Below the pieces are notes generated by a model, which was given only the letters and a program-made list of their open reading frames with translations, made no database searches and was not told the DNA's origin. A stretch of 64,000 bases of DNA from Arminella tubonensis (lineage in GTDB: Bacteria; Pseudomonadota; Alphaproteobacteria; Rhizobiales; Rhizobiaceae). A program made the position numbers and the translations under genes. This document shows positions 9,631 through 18,880 of the stretch, in pieces (position 1 is the stretch's first letter; each line of letters opens with the position of its first letter). The DNA is taken from the NCBI RefSeq assembly GCF_003240585.1, contig NZ_PCDP01000001.1, forward strand, positions 310,001-374,000, read 5' to 3'.

Positions 9631-10674
9631 ATGAAGTATAACCACTTAGGCCGCAGCGAGATTGCGGTTTCAGAAATTTGCCTCGGCACCATGACCTGGG
9701 GCTCGCAAAACACCGAAGCAGAAGCCCACGAGCAGTTCGATTACGCCGTCGAAAAAGGCGTCAACTTCGTCGACACGGCCGAGCTTTATCCGACCACCCC
9801 GCTATCTGAGGAAACGCAAGGCCGCACCGAGGAATACATCGGCAGCTGGTTTGCAAAGACCGGCAGGCGCCGCGATATCGTCCTTGCCACCAAGGTCGCC
9901 GGTAAAGGTCGCGGTTACTTGCGCAACGGCGAAGGCGCCGATGCCGTCAATATCCGGGCAGCGATCGACGCCAGCCTGAAGCGGCTGAAGACCGACTACA
10001 TCGATCTCTACCAGGTCCACTGGCCGAACCGCGGCCATTTCCACTTTCGCCAAAGCTGGCACTACAATCCCCTCACGCAGGATCGCGAAATGGCGGTCGC
10101 CAATATCACCGATATCCTCGAGACGATGGGTGAGCTGGTCAAGGCCGGCAAGGTTCGTGCCGTCGGCCTTTCCAACGAGACGACCTGGGGTATCCAGAAG
10201 TACTTGACGATCGCCGAGCAGAAGGGCCTGCCGCGCATCGCCTCGACACAGAACGAATACAACCTGCTCTATCGTCACTTCGACCTCGATCTGGCCGAGC
10301 TTTCGCACTACGAGCACGTCGGCTTGCTCGCCTATTCGCCACTGGCCGGCGGCATTCTCAGCGGCAAGTATGTCGGCGGCGAGCGGCCGGCGGGTTCGCG
10401 CGGGTCGATCAACCGCGATATCGGCGGACGGCTGCAGCCGCTGCAGGAGCCGCCGGTCAAGGCCTATCTCGATATCGCCGGACGGCACGGTCTCGATCCG
10501 TCGGCCATGGCGCTTGCCTATTGCCTGACGAAGCCCTTCATGGCCTCGGTCATCATCGGCGCGACATCGATGCATCAGCTCAAGATCGATCTGGGGGCCG
10601 TCGATCTGACGCTTTCCGCCGACGTCCTTGCCGAAATAGAGAAGGTTCACCGGCTCTATCCTATGCCGATGTGA
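9631..10674 (+). CDS. Aldo/keto reductase, Tas-like
   Basis: An NADP(H)-dependent aldo/keto reductase of 347 residues, closest in layout to E. coli Tas: YNHLGRSE at the N-terminus, an extended loop with QGRTEEYIG, and YQVHWPNRG. The tetrad can be seen in part: Asp and Tyr in DTAELYP, Lys in ATKVAG and His in QVHW. The physiological substrate is unknown. It is monocistronic and divergent from fabD. The ATG at 9631 matches the family N-terminus; the frame is open far upstream but that part is not protein-like. Confidence 0.88.
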   Translation: MKYNHLGRSEIAVSEICLGTMTWGSQNTEAEAHEQFDYAVEKGVNFVDTAELYPTTPLSEETQGRTEEYIGSWFAKTGRRRDIVLATKVAGKGRGYLRNGEGADAVNIRAAIDASLKRLKTDYIDLYQVHWPNRGHFHFRQSWHYNPLTQDREMAVANITDILETMGELVKAGKVRAVGLSNETTWGIQKYLTIAEQKGLPRIASTQNEYNLLYRHFDLDLAELSHYEHVGLLAYSPLAGGILSGKYVGGERPAGSRGSINRDIGGRLQPLQEPPVKAYLDIAGRHGLDPSAMALAYCLTKPFMASVIIGATSMHQLKIDLGAVDLTLSADVLAEIEKVHRLYPMPM

Positions 10675-10959
10675 CCTCTTTGGGTTGGAATAGTTGCGGC
10701 GGCGTGCTTGCGTTTCCGCGAAAAACCCGTATAAGCCGCCCTGTTCGCAAACCCGGTCTTCTGGCTGGTGGCTGAACGGAGGGCCGGTTTCCATTGCGGA
10801 GATCGTTCGGAACGGCAGCGTTCCAGCCTCCCGTGTCTCCGCTCTCGACCGTCTCGGAACAACGCTTTCTTGCTTGGGGTTCAACCCTCTCAGGAGCAGT
10901 CGTTGAGGCTTAGCCGCTGGATCCCGGGTTTCACAAACGCAAGAAAGGCAAAGCTCATC

Positions 10960-11409
10960 ATGGCTCTTTACGAACATGTATTCCTTGCCCGACAGGACGT
11001 TTCCGCACAGCAGGTCGATGCCCTCGTAGAACAGTACAAGGGTGTCATCGAAGCTAACGGTGGCAAAGTCGGGCGTATCGAGAACTGGGGCCTCAAGTCC
11101 CTGACGTACCGTATCAACAAGAACCGCAAGGCTCACTACGCCCTGATGGACATCGACGCTCCTCCTGCCGCCGTGCAGGAAATGGAACGTCAGATGCGCA
11201 TCAGCGAAGACGTTCTGCGCTACATGACGATTGCCGTCGAAAAGCACGAGGAAGGCCCGTCTGCCATGATGCAGAAGCGCGACCGTGACGATCGTCCGCG
11301 TCGTGATGGCGACCGTCCGGATCGTGGTGGCTTCGGCGACCGTGGCCCGCGCCCGGATCGTGGTGATCGTGAAGACCGTCCGCGCCGTCCGCGCGAAGAT
11401 CGCGTTTAA
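10960..11409 (+). CDS. rpsF: 30S ribosomal protein S6
   Basis: S6 binds 16S rRNA together with S18 on the platform of the small subunit. The 149-residue protein has the S6 fold in its first 95 or so residues ([10 protein letters not shown] at the start, [15 protein letters not shown] in the middle). A long tail rich in Asp, Arg and Gly ([15 protein letters not shown]) follows, typical of alphaproteobacterial S6. It opens the rpsF-rpsR-DUF2232-rplI cluster. The 285-bp leader upstream holds no gene and could contain the promoter and an autoregulatory site. Confidence 0.96.
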   Translation: MALYEHVFLARQDVSAQQVDALVEQYKGVIEANGGKVGRIENWGLKSLTYRINKNRKAHYALMDIDAPPAAVQEMERQMRISEDVLRYMTIAVEKHEEGPSAMMQKRDRDDRPRRDGDRPDRGGFGDRGPRPDRGDREDRPRRPREDRV

Positions 11410-11421
11410 GGGAGATCTGAG

Positions 11422-11670
11422 ATGTCTGAAGTTTCCTCCGCTCCGGTCCGTCGTCCGTTCCATCGCCGTCGCAAGACCTGCCCGTTCTCGGGCGCAAATG
11501 CACCGCGGATCGACTACAAGGACGTTCGCCTCCTGCAGCGCTACATTTCCGAGCGCGGCAAGATCGTTCCTTCCCGCATCACGGCCGTTTCCCAGAAGAA
11601 GCAGCGCGAACTCGCCCAGGCGATCAAGCGCGCCCGCTTCCTCGGCCTGCTGCCTTACGTCGTCGCCTAA
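11422..11670 (+). CDS. rpsR: 30S ribosomal protein S18
   Basis: S18 pairs with S6 on the small subunit. The 82-residue basic protein contains the family core from KTCPFSG through [19 protein letters not shown] to [19 protein letters not shown]. It starts 12 bp after rpsF with a GGGAGA ribosome site. After its stop a 214-bp intercistronic region with several hairpins precedes the next gene, which is unusual for such a compact operon. Confidence 0.97.
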   Translation: MSEVSSAPVRRPFHRRRKTCPFSGANAPRIDYKDVRLLQRYISERGKIVPSRITAVSQKKQRELAQAIKRARFLGLLPYVVA

Positions 11671-11805
11671 TCGGCTTCGATCAGTAATCAATACGGGGGG
11701 AGGCAGCGATGCCTTCCCTTCTCCCTTTCGCGGTGGGCGCGGATCGGAAACCTCGATGCCAGGGTATGTCGCAAAGCTTCGGCTTGAACGCGATCCCGGG
11801 TGAAA

Positions 11806-11876
11806 CCCCATGTTGGGGACTTGTTTCCTGAGAGATTGATTCAGGAGATGTCCTCTAACTGCTTGATCAAGCAGGA
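11806..11876 (+). promoter_or_regulatory. Tandem hairpins in the rpsR-DUF2232 intercistronic leader, the last overlapping the ribosome site
   Basis: Three inverted repeats follow one another: CCCCA/TGGGG (11806-11818, 3-base loop), TCCTGA/TCAGGA (11826-11846) and the perfect 16-bp palindrome CTGCTTGATCAAGCAG (11859-11874). The last overlaps the AGGA ribosome site (11873-11876) of the GTG-initiated gene at 11885. They could regulate downstream translation or mark an RNA-processing site. There is no experimental basis. Confidence 0.4.
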
Positions 11877-11884
11877 CAGCGACC

Positions 11885-12865
11885 GTGAAGAAACTGAACC
11901 CGAGACTGCTCATGATCGGCGCGCTTGCCGGTCTCACCGCTACCCTGCTCGTGCTGGGTGCGAACGCGCAGCCGTCTTTCAGCGCGGTTCTCTATGCAGC
12001 GTCCGCTCTTCCTATCCTGATTGCCGGCCTCGGCTGGGGAAACATCGCCGCGATCGTCTCGATCGTTACGGCTTTTGTCCTTGGTGCGGTGGCCATCTCC
12101 CCGGCCTTTGCCCTGGTCATGACGCTGGTGACGCTGGCACCTGCCGGCTGGCTCAGCCATCTGGCGAACCTCGCGCGTCCGGCGTCCGAACTCGGCGGCC
12201 CCGACCATCTTACCGCCTGGTACCCGCTCTCCGATATCGTCGTACAGCTTTGCGCCCTGGTGACGGTTGCCGTCATCGTCGTCGGCATCATGATCGGCTA
12301 TGGCCCTGATCTGACCAACCAGATGGTCGATGCCCTGATGAGCGCGGTGCAGGCGCAGGAACCCTCCTTCACGCCCGATCCCTCGGCGACGGCACAGACC
12401 AAGTCGCTGATCGTGCTGATGTTGCCTGCCCTGCAGGCTGGGCTTTGGGTCGTCATGCTCTTTGCAGCCTATTATATCGCGAGCCGGATCGTTACGGCCT
12501 CGGGCAGCAATTTCCGGCCACGCGAAGACATTCCGTCGGCGCTGAGGATGAACCGGAACGCAATCTTCGTGTTCCTGGCCGGCCTTGTCGCCTGCTTTGC
12601 CGGCGGCATACCGGCAATGATCGGTGCGACCGTTTTCGGCGCCTTCGGTGCCGGCTTCCTGATCTCCGGTTTTGCCGCCCTGCACTACCGCACCCGCGGC
12701 AAGGACTGGCGCCTGCCTGTTCTCGTCATCTGCTACCTGGCAGCGACCATGGTCCTGCCGACCCTATTCATCCTCGTTCTTGGCCTGTCCGACACGCGCA
12801 AAGCGATCGCGCTGACCCCGAACAAGGATGTGGATGCCTCGAAACAACCCGATATCAAACCTTAA
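11885..12865 (+). CDS. DUF2232 integral membrane protein
   Basis: A 326-residue polytopic membrane protein of the DUF2232 type often found between rpsR and rplI in alphaproteobacteria. About eight hydrophobic segments are visible, e.g. [18 protein letters not shown] near residue 9 and [22 protein letters not shown] near 180. The last 25 residues are polar. The start is GTG with AGGA eight bases upstream. The function is unknown; a transporter-like role has been suggested for distant relatives. It ends 20 bp before rplI. Confidence 0.8.
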   Translation: MKKLNPRLLMIGALAGLTATLLVLGANAQPSFSAVLYAASALPILIAGLGWGNIAAIVSIVTAFVLGAVAISPAFALVMTLVTLAPAGWLSHLANLARPASELGGPDHLTAWYPLSDIVVQLCALVTVAVIVVGIMIGYGPDLTNQMVDALMSAVQAQEPSFTPDPSATAQTKSLIVLMLPALQAGLWVVMLFAAYYIASRIVTASGSNFRPREDIPSALRMNRNAIFVFLAGLVACFAGGIPAMIGATVFGAFGAGFLISGFAALHYRTRGKDWRLPVLVICYLAATMVLPTLFILVLGLSDTRKAIALTPNKDVDASKQPDIKP

Positions 12866-12885
12866 AAAATCGAAAGGACACCAAG

Positions 12886-13461
12886 ATGCAAGTCATTCTT
12901 CTCGAACGCGTACCGAAGCTCGGCCAGATGGGCGAAGTCGTCAAGGTTCGCGACGGCTTTGCCCGTAACTACCTGCTGCCGCTCGGCAAGGCGCTTCGCG
13001 CCAACGCCGCCAACAAGACCCGCTTCGAAGCCGAACGCTCGACGCTCGAAGCCCGCAACCTGGAACGCAAGAGCGAAGCCCAGAAGATTGCCGACGTTCT
13101 CGAAGGCAAGTCCTTCAACGTCGTGCGCTCTGCAGGCGAAACCGGCCAGCTCTACGGCTCGGTCGCTGCCCGCGACGTCGTCGAAATCCTCGCTGCAGAA
13201 GGCTTCAACATCGGCCGTAACCAGGTTCACCTGAACACGCCGATCAAGGCCATCGGCCTGCACAACGTCGTCATCGCTCTTCACGGCGAAGTCGAAATCT
13301 CGATCGAACTCAACGTTGCCCGTTCGGCTGAAGAAGCAGACCGCCAGAAGAAGGGCGAGACCCTCACTTCGGCCGACGCGATCTACGGCGTCGACGAAGA
13401 CGCACTACGTCCTGAAGACTTCTTCGATCCGGATGCCGACGGCAACGCCGAAGACGAATAA
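12886..13461 (+). CDS. rplI: 50S ribosomal protein L9
   Basis: L9 binds 23S rRNA at the base of the L1 stalk. The 191-residue protein has the conserved N-terminus [13 protein letters not shown], the [10 protein letters not shown] motif near residue 24, the long connecting helix and a C-terminal domain. An acidic extension of about 35 residues, common in alphaproteobacteria, follows. The ATG at 12886 has GAAAGGA upstream. A strong terminator follows at 13489, so rplI is the last gene of the rpsF operon. Confidence 0.96.
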   Translation: MQVILLERVPKLGQMGEVVKVRDGFARNYLLPLGKALRANAANKTRFEAERSTLEARNLERKSEAQKIADVLEGKSFNVVRSAGETGQLYGSVAARDVVEILAAEGFNIGRNQVHLNTPIKAIGLHNVVIALHGEVEISIELNVARSAEEADRQKKGETLTSADAIYGVDEDALRPEDFFDPDADGNAEDE

Positions 13462-13486
13462 GCAGCTTTCGCTTTATTGCGAAATC

Positions 13487-13517
13487 GAAACCCGGATCGC
13501 AAGGTCCGGGTTTTTTG
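13487..13517 (+). terminator. Rho-independent terminator after rplI
   Basis: A perfect 8-bp stem AACCCGGA/TCCGGGTT (13489-13496 and 13505-13512) with an 8-base loop is followed by six T residues, 28 bp after the rplI stop. This is a textbook intrinsic terminator for the rpsF-rpsR-DUF2232-rplI operon. Confidence 0.9.
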
Positions 13518-13548
13518 CGTCCGTCGCCTGAACTTGCTCTTGTGAATT

Positions 13549-13730
13549 GCGGCTTGCTTTGTGTTCGTCGAGCCACCCCTCGTCCGCCCCTCGGGCACCT
13601 TCTCCCCGAGGGGAGAAGGGGGAATCAGCCACTTTCGCTTTTGCGGCTTGCTCCCCTTCTCCCCAGCGGGGAGAAGGTGGCGTGCAGCGCCGGATGAGGG
13701 GGCCGCTTGCTCTGTGTTCGCCGAGCCTCC
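13549..13730. repeat. Palindromic intergenic repeat flanked by 29-bp direct repeats
   Basis: The core (about 13578-13700) carries inverted arms built on CACCTTCTCCCC...GGGGAGAAGG and CCCCTTCTCCCC...GGGGAGAAGGTG, with outer ends CCTCGTCCG and CGGATGAGG. It is of the kind scattered through rhizobial genomes. Its sides are two imperfect direct repeats, 13549-13577 and 13702-13730, identical at 25 of 29 positions (both contain GCTTGCT.TGTGTTCG). This intergenic stretch (13518-13746) holds no gene that I can support. Confidence 0.7.
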
Positions 13731-13746
13731 GCCTCCCGGAAATCGG

Positions 13747-14814
13747 CTACTGCGTTGGAGTGGCCGGTGGTTGCGGCTTGGAATTCTTATCCACTGACAC
13801 AACGACAGAAAGGCCGGGGGTGAGGCTGGCTGCCAATGGCTGGCCGGCGTCGATCGAGACGCGGACGCCGACACGCTGGGCGATCTTGGTGAAATTGCCG
13901 GTGGCGTTGTCGGCCCTGATCACGGCAAATTCGGAGCCCGCAGCCGGCGAGAATCGTTCGACATGGCCATTCAGCCGCTGGTGTTCGAGTGCGTCCACGT
14001 AGACCGACACCGGCTGGCCAATCTTCATGCCGTCGAGCTGCGTCTCCTTGAAATTGGCGATGACCCAGACGTCGCTGGGCACCAGGGCCATGAGCTGCGT
14101 ACCCGGGGTGACATACTGGCCGAGGCGGACGCCGACTTCGCCGACACGCCCGGCCGTGGCCGCGCTGATCGTGGCATTCTGCAGATCGATGTCGGCGAGT
14201 TGCACCAGAGCTTCCGCGCCGCTGACGCCGGCCTCCAGGGAGGCGCGGTTGACGATGATCGTCGTCAGGTTCTGCCGCGAGACCTCAAGTGCTGCCTGGG
14301 CCTGGTTGACGGAGGCCTTCGCCTGCTCGAGCGCCGCCTGCGCCGTCTCGGAATCACTGGTGGTCGACACGCCCTTGTGGACCAGTGTGTCGATGCGATC
14401 CCAGGCGAGCTGCGCGCGCTTCAGGCCGGCATTGGCGCTGTCGATCTGTGCTTGGCTCGAGGCGATGCCTGCCTGCGCGGCAAGTTCCTGCTGGCGCGAG
14501 TTGGCGAGCGCCGCCTTCTGCCCGTCCAGCGTCGCGTGAGCCTGGGCAAGCTTCTGCGAATAGATGCGGTCGTCAATCCTTGCGAGCACCTGTCCCTGCG
14601 TGACCGTCTCATAGTCCTTGACCGGCACTTCGGTGATGTAGCCGTTGACCTGCGGACTGATGATGGTGACGTAGCCTTTGACATATGCATCGTCGGTGGT
14701 TTCGACGGAGGTCTTGAAGGGCGGCAGGTGCCAGGCGTAGAGCACCAACATGACGCCTCCGACGCCCGCAAGGGCTGCCACGACTTCGATGGGGGAACGG
14801 ACGAGCTTCGACAT
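13747..14814 (-). CDS. HlyD/EmrA family efflux periplasmic adaptor
   Basis: The membrane-fusion subunit of a tripartite drug exporter, 355 residues. One N-terminal transmembrane helix lies at about residues 9-30. A biotinyl-lipoyl half-motif follows (ISPQVNGYITEVPVKDYETV near 52), then a long alanine-rich coiled-coil hairpin (about 85-200), the second lipoyl half, and a C-terminal beta region ending in proline-rich residues. It is 17 bp downstream of the MFS gene and is the third gene of the marR-emrB-emrA-like operon. Substrates cannot be told from the sequence. Confidence 0.88.
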   Translation of the reverse strand: MSKLVRSPIEVVAALAGVGGVMLVLYAWHLPPFKTSVETTDDAYVKGYVTIISPQVNGYITEVPVKDYETVTQGQVLARIDDRIYSQKLAQAHATLDGQKAALANSRQQELAAQAGIASSQAQIDSANAGLKRAQLAWDRIDTLVHKGVSTTSDSETAQAALEQAKASVNQAQAALEVSRQNLTTIIVNRASLEAGVSGAEALVQLADIDLQNATISAATAGRVGEVGVRLGQYVTPGTQLMALVPSDVWVIANFKETQLDGMKIGQPVSVYVDALEHQRLNGHVERFSPAAGSEFAVIRADNATGNFTKIAQRVGVRVSIDAGQPLAASLTPGLSVVVSVDKNSKPQPPATPTQ

Positions 14815-14831
14815 GGAGCGACTTCATTTCC

Positions 14832-16511
14832 TCAAGGGTTGGACGCGATTGCAGGCGCCGGATCGGAGCGACGGGCGCTAAAGGCCTGGAAAACAAGATG
14901 AATAATCAGGCAGGCAAGCGCCATCAGGGCGATGACGCCGGCTGTGAAAAAGGCGTCTCCATAGGCGAGCGTATAGGCCTCGCGGGTGACCTGCAGGCCG
15001 AGCAGCGCCACGCCCTCGCCATTCAGAAGAACACTATCGCCGATCACCTTTCCGTAGCCTGCCGCCAGTTGAGCGGCGCGCTGCGCAACGATCGGATCGG
15101 TCAGCAGCACGTGTTCGACGAGCACGCCCGAGTGAAACTTTTCGCGGATGGTGACCAGTGTGCCGTAGAAGGCCGTGCCCACCAGGCCACCGATGCTCTG
15201 GGTAAACAGGAAGATCACGAAAAAGGTGACGAGATATGGCGGACCCTTGGCGAAGGCAGCGCGAAAACCGATCGACATCGACGGTGGCAGGAAGAGTGCT
15301 GCACCTGCCGCGACCAATGCCTGGCTCAGATACATCTGGTCGGGACGGGTAAACGTCGTCAGCTGGCTGTCCATAAAGGAGCCCGTTGCCATCATGATCA
15401 GCGCCACGAACTGAATCTGCCAGCCATATCCGAGGTTCATCAAGGCGGCGCAGATGAGCCCGCCAATGATGGAGAAACTCAAGATGATCCAGTAGAGTGT
15501 TTGCAGCTGGTCGTAGAGCAGCCCGATATTCTGATACAGCAACATGATGATCGAGGTCTGCTCCGCGGCGATCATGCGGAAGACGAGCAATATGCCGGTC
15601 AAGAGCAGGTTCTCTCGTGACAAAAGCCAGCGCACGTCGATCAGTGGCGTTGGGCGGTTGAGCTCCATCAGCACAGCGAGCATCAGCGTCACGATGCAGA
15701 CCACCAGCAGGACACCGAGCCAGGGCACCTCAAGCCACCAATAGACCCTGCCCACAGAAAGTATGATGGCGAGGCAGCCGAAGCCGATGGCAATCAGCAG
15801 ATAGCTGCCGATATCGCCAAAATTGATCACCTTGACCCGCGGCGGCGCGGTTAACGGCAGCAGGTAGATGATCGGCATCACCAGAAGCGCGAGAGCCATC
15901 TCCAGCGTGTACAGCCCGCGCCATTCCCCGAAATCCAGCAGCGCCGGCGAGACAAGCCGGGTAATGGGTGCTGCAAGCGTCGTGTTCATCATCGCAAGGC
16001 TGACGCCGACCGTCAGCTTCTTCGCCGGCGGAAATGCCTCAAGCATATAGAGGAAGCCGAGCGTCGACAGCGGCGCGCCGGCAATGCCGCTCAAAAATCG
16101 GACAACAATTGCCGACTGCAGGTCGGAGACGAACAGATTGAGCAGCGAGGCGACAACGAAGCCGATGATGCTGATCTCGGCGAAATTGCGCACGCCGTAC
16201 TGCATGCGGATTTTGACGAGGCCGATCGCGAGGCTGACATTCGGCGCCATGTAGGCCGCCGATAGCCAGGCCGATTCCGTGGTCGTCGCGGCGATGGTAC
16301 CCTGGATCTGGGTGAGATTGGCAAGCGCAAGGTTCAGCCCGAGCCCCTGGGTCAGGAAGAACATCACCGAGGCGAGAATGTAGCACAGCGACATCCACCA
16401 GGGCATGGGCGGAGCGGCGGGCGTTGCCGGCGCCGGGATCGGCTCCTGCGGCGCGGTCGCTTCCGCCTCTCCAGTGGAGACTTCGTCGATCCGGGCCTGT
16501 TCAGCGCTCAT
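14832..16511 (-). CDS. DHA2-type MFS multidrug efflux transporter (EmrB-like)
   Basis: An inner-membrane proton/drug antiporter of 559 residues with about 14 hydrophobic segments, the number expected of the DHA2 subgroup. A proline/glutamate-rich cytoplasmic N-terminus (about 35 residues) precedes the first helix (MPWWMSLCYILASVMFFL). The gene lies 8 bp after marR and 17 bp before the adaptor gene, which supports an EmrAB-type pump controlled by MarR. The MFS motif A region is divergent, so the exact subfamily is less certain than the family. Confidence 0.86.
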   Translation of the reverse strand: MSAEQARIDEVSTGEAEATAPQEPIPAPATPAAPPMPWWMSLCYILASVMFFLTQGLGLNLALANLTQIQGTIAATTTESAWLSAAYMAPNVSLAIGLVKIRMQYGVRNFAEISIIGFVVASLLNLFVSDLQSAIVVRFLSGIAGAPLSTLGFLYMLEAFPPAKKLTVGVSLAMMNTTLAAPITRLVSPALLDFGEWRGLYTLEMALALLVMPIIYLLPLTAPPRVKVINFGDIGSYLLIAIGFGCLAIILSVGRVYWWLEVPWLGVLLVVCIVTLMLAVLMELNRPTPLIDVRWLLSRENLLLTGILLVFRMIAAEQTSIIMLLYQNIGLLYDQLQTLYWIILSFSIIGGLICAALMNLGYGWQIQFVALIMMATGSFMDSQLTTFTRPDQMYLSQALVAAGAALFLPPSMSIGFRAAFAKGPPYLVTFFVIFLFTQSIGGLVGTAFYGTLVTIREKFHSGVLVEHVLLTDPIVAQRAAQLAAGYGKVIGDSVLLNGEGVALLGLQVTREAYTLAYGDAFFTAGVIALMALACLIIHLVFQAFSARRSDPAPAIASNP

Positions 16512-16519
16512 GCTCGACC

Positions 16520-16963
16520 TCAGCCTTTGACCACCGTCTGCAAGTTTGCGGCCATCATTCGGATGACCTTGAGGGTCACCGCTGCATCCTCGTCCGATAT
16601 TCCATCCATTATCTCCCCTCGAACGCGCGTCGCAAGGGCGTCGATCTCGGCCGCGATCACTTTTCCGGCTTCCGTCGTGTGGATCTGCTTGGCGCGACGA
16701 TCGGTCTGCGTACTGCGCCGCTCGATGAATTTCTGCGCTTCCATCGCGTCAAGGATGCGGACCAGCGTCGGCGTCTCGAGTTCCAGCTCGTCCGCAAGCT
16801 CCCGCTGGTTGATGCCGTCCCTCTTCGAGAGGGCGAAAAACACCCGGGCCCGAGCCAGCGTCATGCCGCGTTCCCGCACCAGCGCATCAAAGCCCGCCCT
16901 GAGCTTTCTGTTGAAAGCGGAGAACTCGTCGAACAGCTCGCGATTTGTCGGTGTCTTGGACAT
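16520..16963 (-). CDS. MarR family transcriptional regulator
   Basis: A 147-residue winged-helix regulator of the MarR family. The DNA-binding part is visible as QRELADELELETPTLVRILDAMEAQKFIERR (about residues 51-81) with the wing motif TDRRAKQIHTTEAG. It lies first in an operon with EmrB- and EmrA-like genes, so ligand-relieved repression of that pump is the likely role. The ATG is at 16963; an overlapping TTG at 16966 is less likely. A perfect palindrome sits 17 bp upstream of the ATG. Confidence 0.9.
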   Translation of the reverse strand: MSKTPTNRELFDEFSAFNRKLRAGFDALVRERGMTLARARVFFALSKRDGINQRELADELELETPTLVRILDAMEAQKFIERRSTQTDRRAKQIHTTEAGKVIAAEIDALATRVRGEIMDGISDEDAAVTLKVIRMMAANLQTVVKG

Positions 16964-16980
16964 CAATGTCGTTTCATATG

Positions 16981-16994
16981 ATTAGCATGCTAAT
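16981..16994. promoter_or_regulatory. Candidate MarR operator, perfect 14-bp palindrome
   Basis: ATTAGCATGCTAAT is identical on both strands and lies 17 bp upstream of the marR ATG, in the 348-bp region between marR and dnaB. MarR dimers bind short AT-rich palindromes of this kind, often over their own promoter. The rest of the region (16995-17314) shows no clear gene. Confidence 0.6.
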
Positions 16995-17314
16995 TTATTC
17001 CAGACGATGTAAACCGGTTGCCTGTTGTTTTCAATGCAAGGTTTCCAGGAGGACAGCATATGGCATGGAAGCGAACGCTAGGCTAGCATCCGACAAATTC
17101 CAAGAGTGAGTCGCGCGTGGTGATTCGTTGCACCAAGGCCACAACAGGCTTTTTTCGCAAAACACCGATGACCCTGTGGATGAGTGGAACAACGTGCATA
17201 GCTCGGACGAATTAGCTCCAGGCGATGAACTCTCGGTCCATCGCCATTGACCCGAACGCAGGATGGACGCACACCTCGCACCAGAAAAAACACTAGGATA
17301 AGAAACGGAAGACG

Positions 17315-18811
17315 ATGAACGAAGCAGCGCGAAAAATCGCCGCCATTGCTCCGCCAGAGCAGCACTACCGCGAAGCTCCGAACAATATCGAAGCGGAGCA
17401 GGCCCTGCTCGGTGCCATTCTCGTCAACAACGATGCCTACTACCGCGTCTCTGACTTCCTGAAGCCCGTCCACCTCTACGAGCCATTGCACCGGAAGATA
17501 TTCGAAGTTGCCGGCGACATCATTCGCATGGGCAAAATCGCCAATCCCGTGACGATCAAGACCTTCCTTCCAGCCGACGAGAAAGTCGGCGACATGACGG
17601 TGGCGCAATATCTGGCGCGTCTTGCCGCCGAAGCGGTGTCGATCATCAATGCGGAAGACTACGGCCGGGCGATCTACGATCTGGCGCTCCGCCGGGCGCT
17701 GATCACCATCGGCGAAGACGTCGTCAATATCGCCTATGACGCGCCGCTCGACATGCCGCCCCAGACGCAGATCGAGGATACGGAACGGCGGCTGTTCGAA
17801 CTCGCCGAAAACGGGCGTTACGACGGCGGCTTCCAGTCCTTCAACGATGCCGTGGCGATGGCGATCGACATGGCGGCGGTCGCCAAGGAACGTGATGGCG
17901 GGCTTTCGGGCATTTCCACAGGCATTCATTCGCTCGACAGCAAGATGGGCGGGTTGCAGCGCTCGGACTTGATCATCCTTGCCGGTCGTCCCGGCATGGG
18001 CAAGACATCGCTTGCCACCAATATCGCCTATAACATCGCCGCCTCCTATGAAGGCGAAGTTCAGCCGGACGGATCGACTAAAGCCAAGAACGGCGGCGTG
18101 GTCGGCTTCTATTCGCTGGAAATGTCGTCGGAACAGCTGGCAACCCGTATCATCTCCGAGCAAACGGAAGTCTCCTCCTCGAAGATCCGCCGCGGCGACA
18201 TCAACGACGCAGATTTCGAAAAGCTGGTCGCCTGCTCGATGATGATGCAGAAGGTGCCGCTCTACATCGACCAGACCGGTGGCATCTCGATCGCCCAGCT
18301 TGCGGCGCGTGCCCGGCGCCTGAAGCGCCAGCGTGGCCTCGATGTGCTGATCATCGACTATATCCAGCTGATGACCGGCTCCAAGAAGGCGAGCGAGAAC
18401 CGCGTGCAGGAAGTCACCGAGATCACCACGGGGCTGAAGGCGCTTGGCAAAGAACTGAACGTTCCGATCATCGCCTTGTCGCAGCTGTCGCGCCAGGTCG
18501 AAAATCGCGATGACAAGCGTCCACAGCTCTCCGACCTTCGCGAATCAGGTTCGATCGAGCAGGATGCGGACGTCGTGCTGTTCGTGTTCCGCGAGGAATA
18601 TTACGTGAAGAATTCCGAGCCGCGCGACCCCGCCGATCCGAAATATGCCGAGTGGGAGGCGCTGTTCGAAAAGGTCAAGGGAACGGCTGATGTCATCATC
18701 TCCAAGCAGCGTCACGGCCCGACCGGAACCGTGAGAATGGGCTTCCAGGCGGAGTTCACCCGTTTTGCCGATCTCGCCGATTCATCCTTCATCCAATACG
18801 AGGAGCATTGA
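17315..18811 (+). CDS. dnaB: Replicative DNA helicase
   Basis: DnaB is the hexameric 5'-3' helicase of the replication fork. The 498-residue protein has an N-terminal helical domain with the family start PNNIEAEQALLGAIL (about residues 22-36). The RecA-like C-terminal domain has Walker A GRPGMGKTS near residue 224, Walker B LIIDYIQLM near 344, and the SQLSRQVENR and DLRESGSIEQDAD motifs. No intein is present. The ATG at 17315 has GGAAG upstream. A terminator follows 70 bp after the stop. Confidence 0.97.
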   Translation: MNEAARKIAAIAPPEQHYREAPNNIEAEQALLGAILVNNDAYYRVSDFLKPVHLYEPLHRKIFEVAGDIIRMGKIANPVTIKTFLPADEKVGDMTVAQYLARLAAEAVSIINAEDYGRAIYDLALRRALITIGEDVVNIAYDAPLDMPPQTQIEDTERRLFELAENGRYDGGFQSFNDAVAMAIDMAAVAKERDGGLSGISTGIHSLDSKMGGLQRSDLIILAGRPGMGKTSLATNIAYNIAASYEGEVQPDGSTKAKNGGVVGFYSLEMSSEQLATRIISEQTEVSSSKIRRGDINDADFEKLVACSMMMQKVPLYIDQTGGISIAQLAARARRLKRQRGLDVLIIDYIQLMTGSKKASENRVQEVTEITTGLKALGKELNVPIIALSQLSRQVENRDDKRPQLSDLRESGSIEQDADVVLFVFREEYYVKNSEPRDPADPKYAEWEALFEKVKGTADVIISKQRHGPTGTVRMGFQAEFTRFADLADSSFIQYEEH

Positions 18812-18880
18812 GAAAATCGCGATAGCGTGGCGCTGACATGGTGCCACAGCCTTTCTCTTGACTTCTATACGCTTTACTTT

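Noticed and set aside
10675..10959. S6:S18 autoregulatory RNA motif in the rpsF leader
   Set aside because: The position fits, but I could not identify a convincing CCG-bearing stem by eye; a covariance search would be needed.
9802..11937. Minus-strand open frame of 711 codons across the aldo/keto reductase and rpsF-rpsR
   Set aside because: It lies opposite three well-supported genes and its product has low-complexity, shadow-like composition.
17060..17086. Eight-codon ORF (MAWKRTLG) with a perfect AGGAGG ribosome site in the marR-dnaB gap
   Set aside because: Too short to judge, far (about 230 bp) from dnaB and without a following terminator; strong ribosome site alone is not enough.
17078..18163. 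Long minus-strand open frame of 361 codons opposite dnaB
   Set aside because: It is a shadow of dnaB caused by high GC at third codon positions; no family motif or ribosome site.
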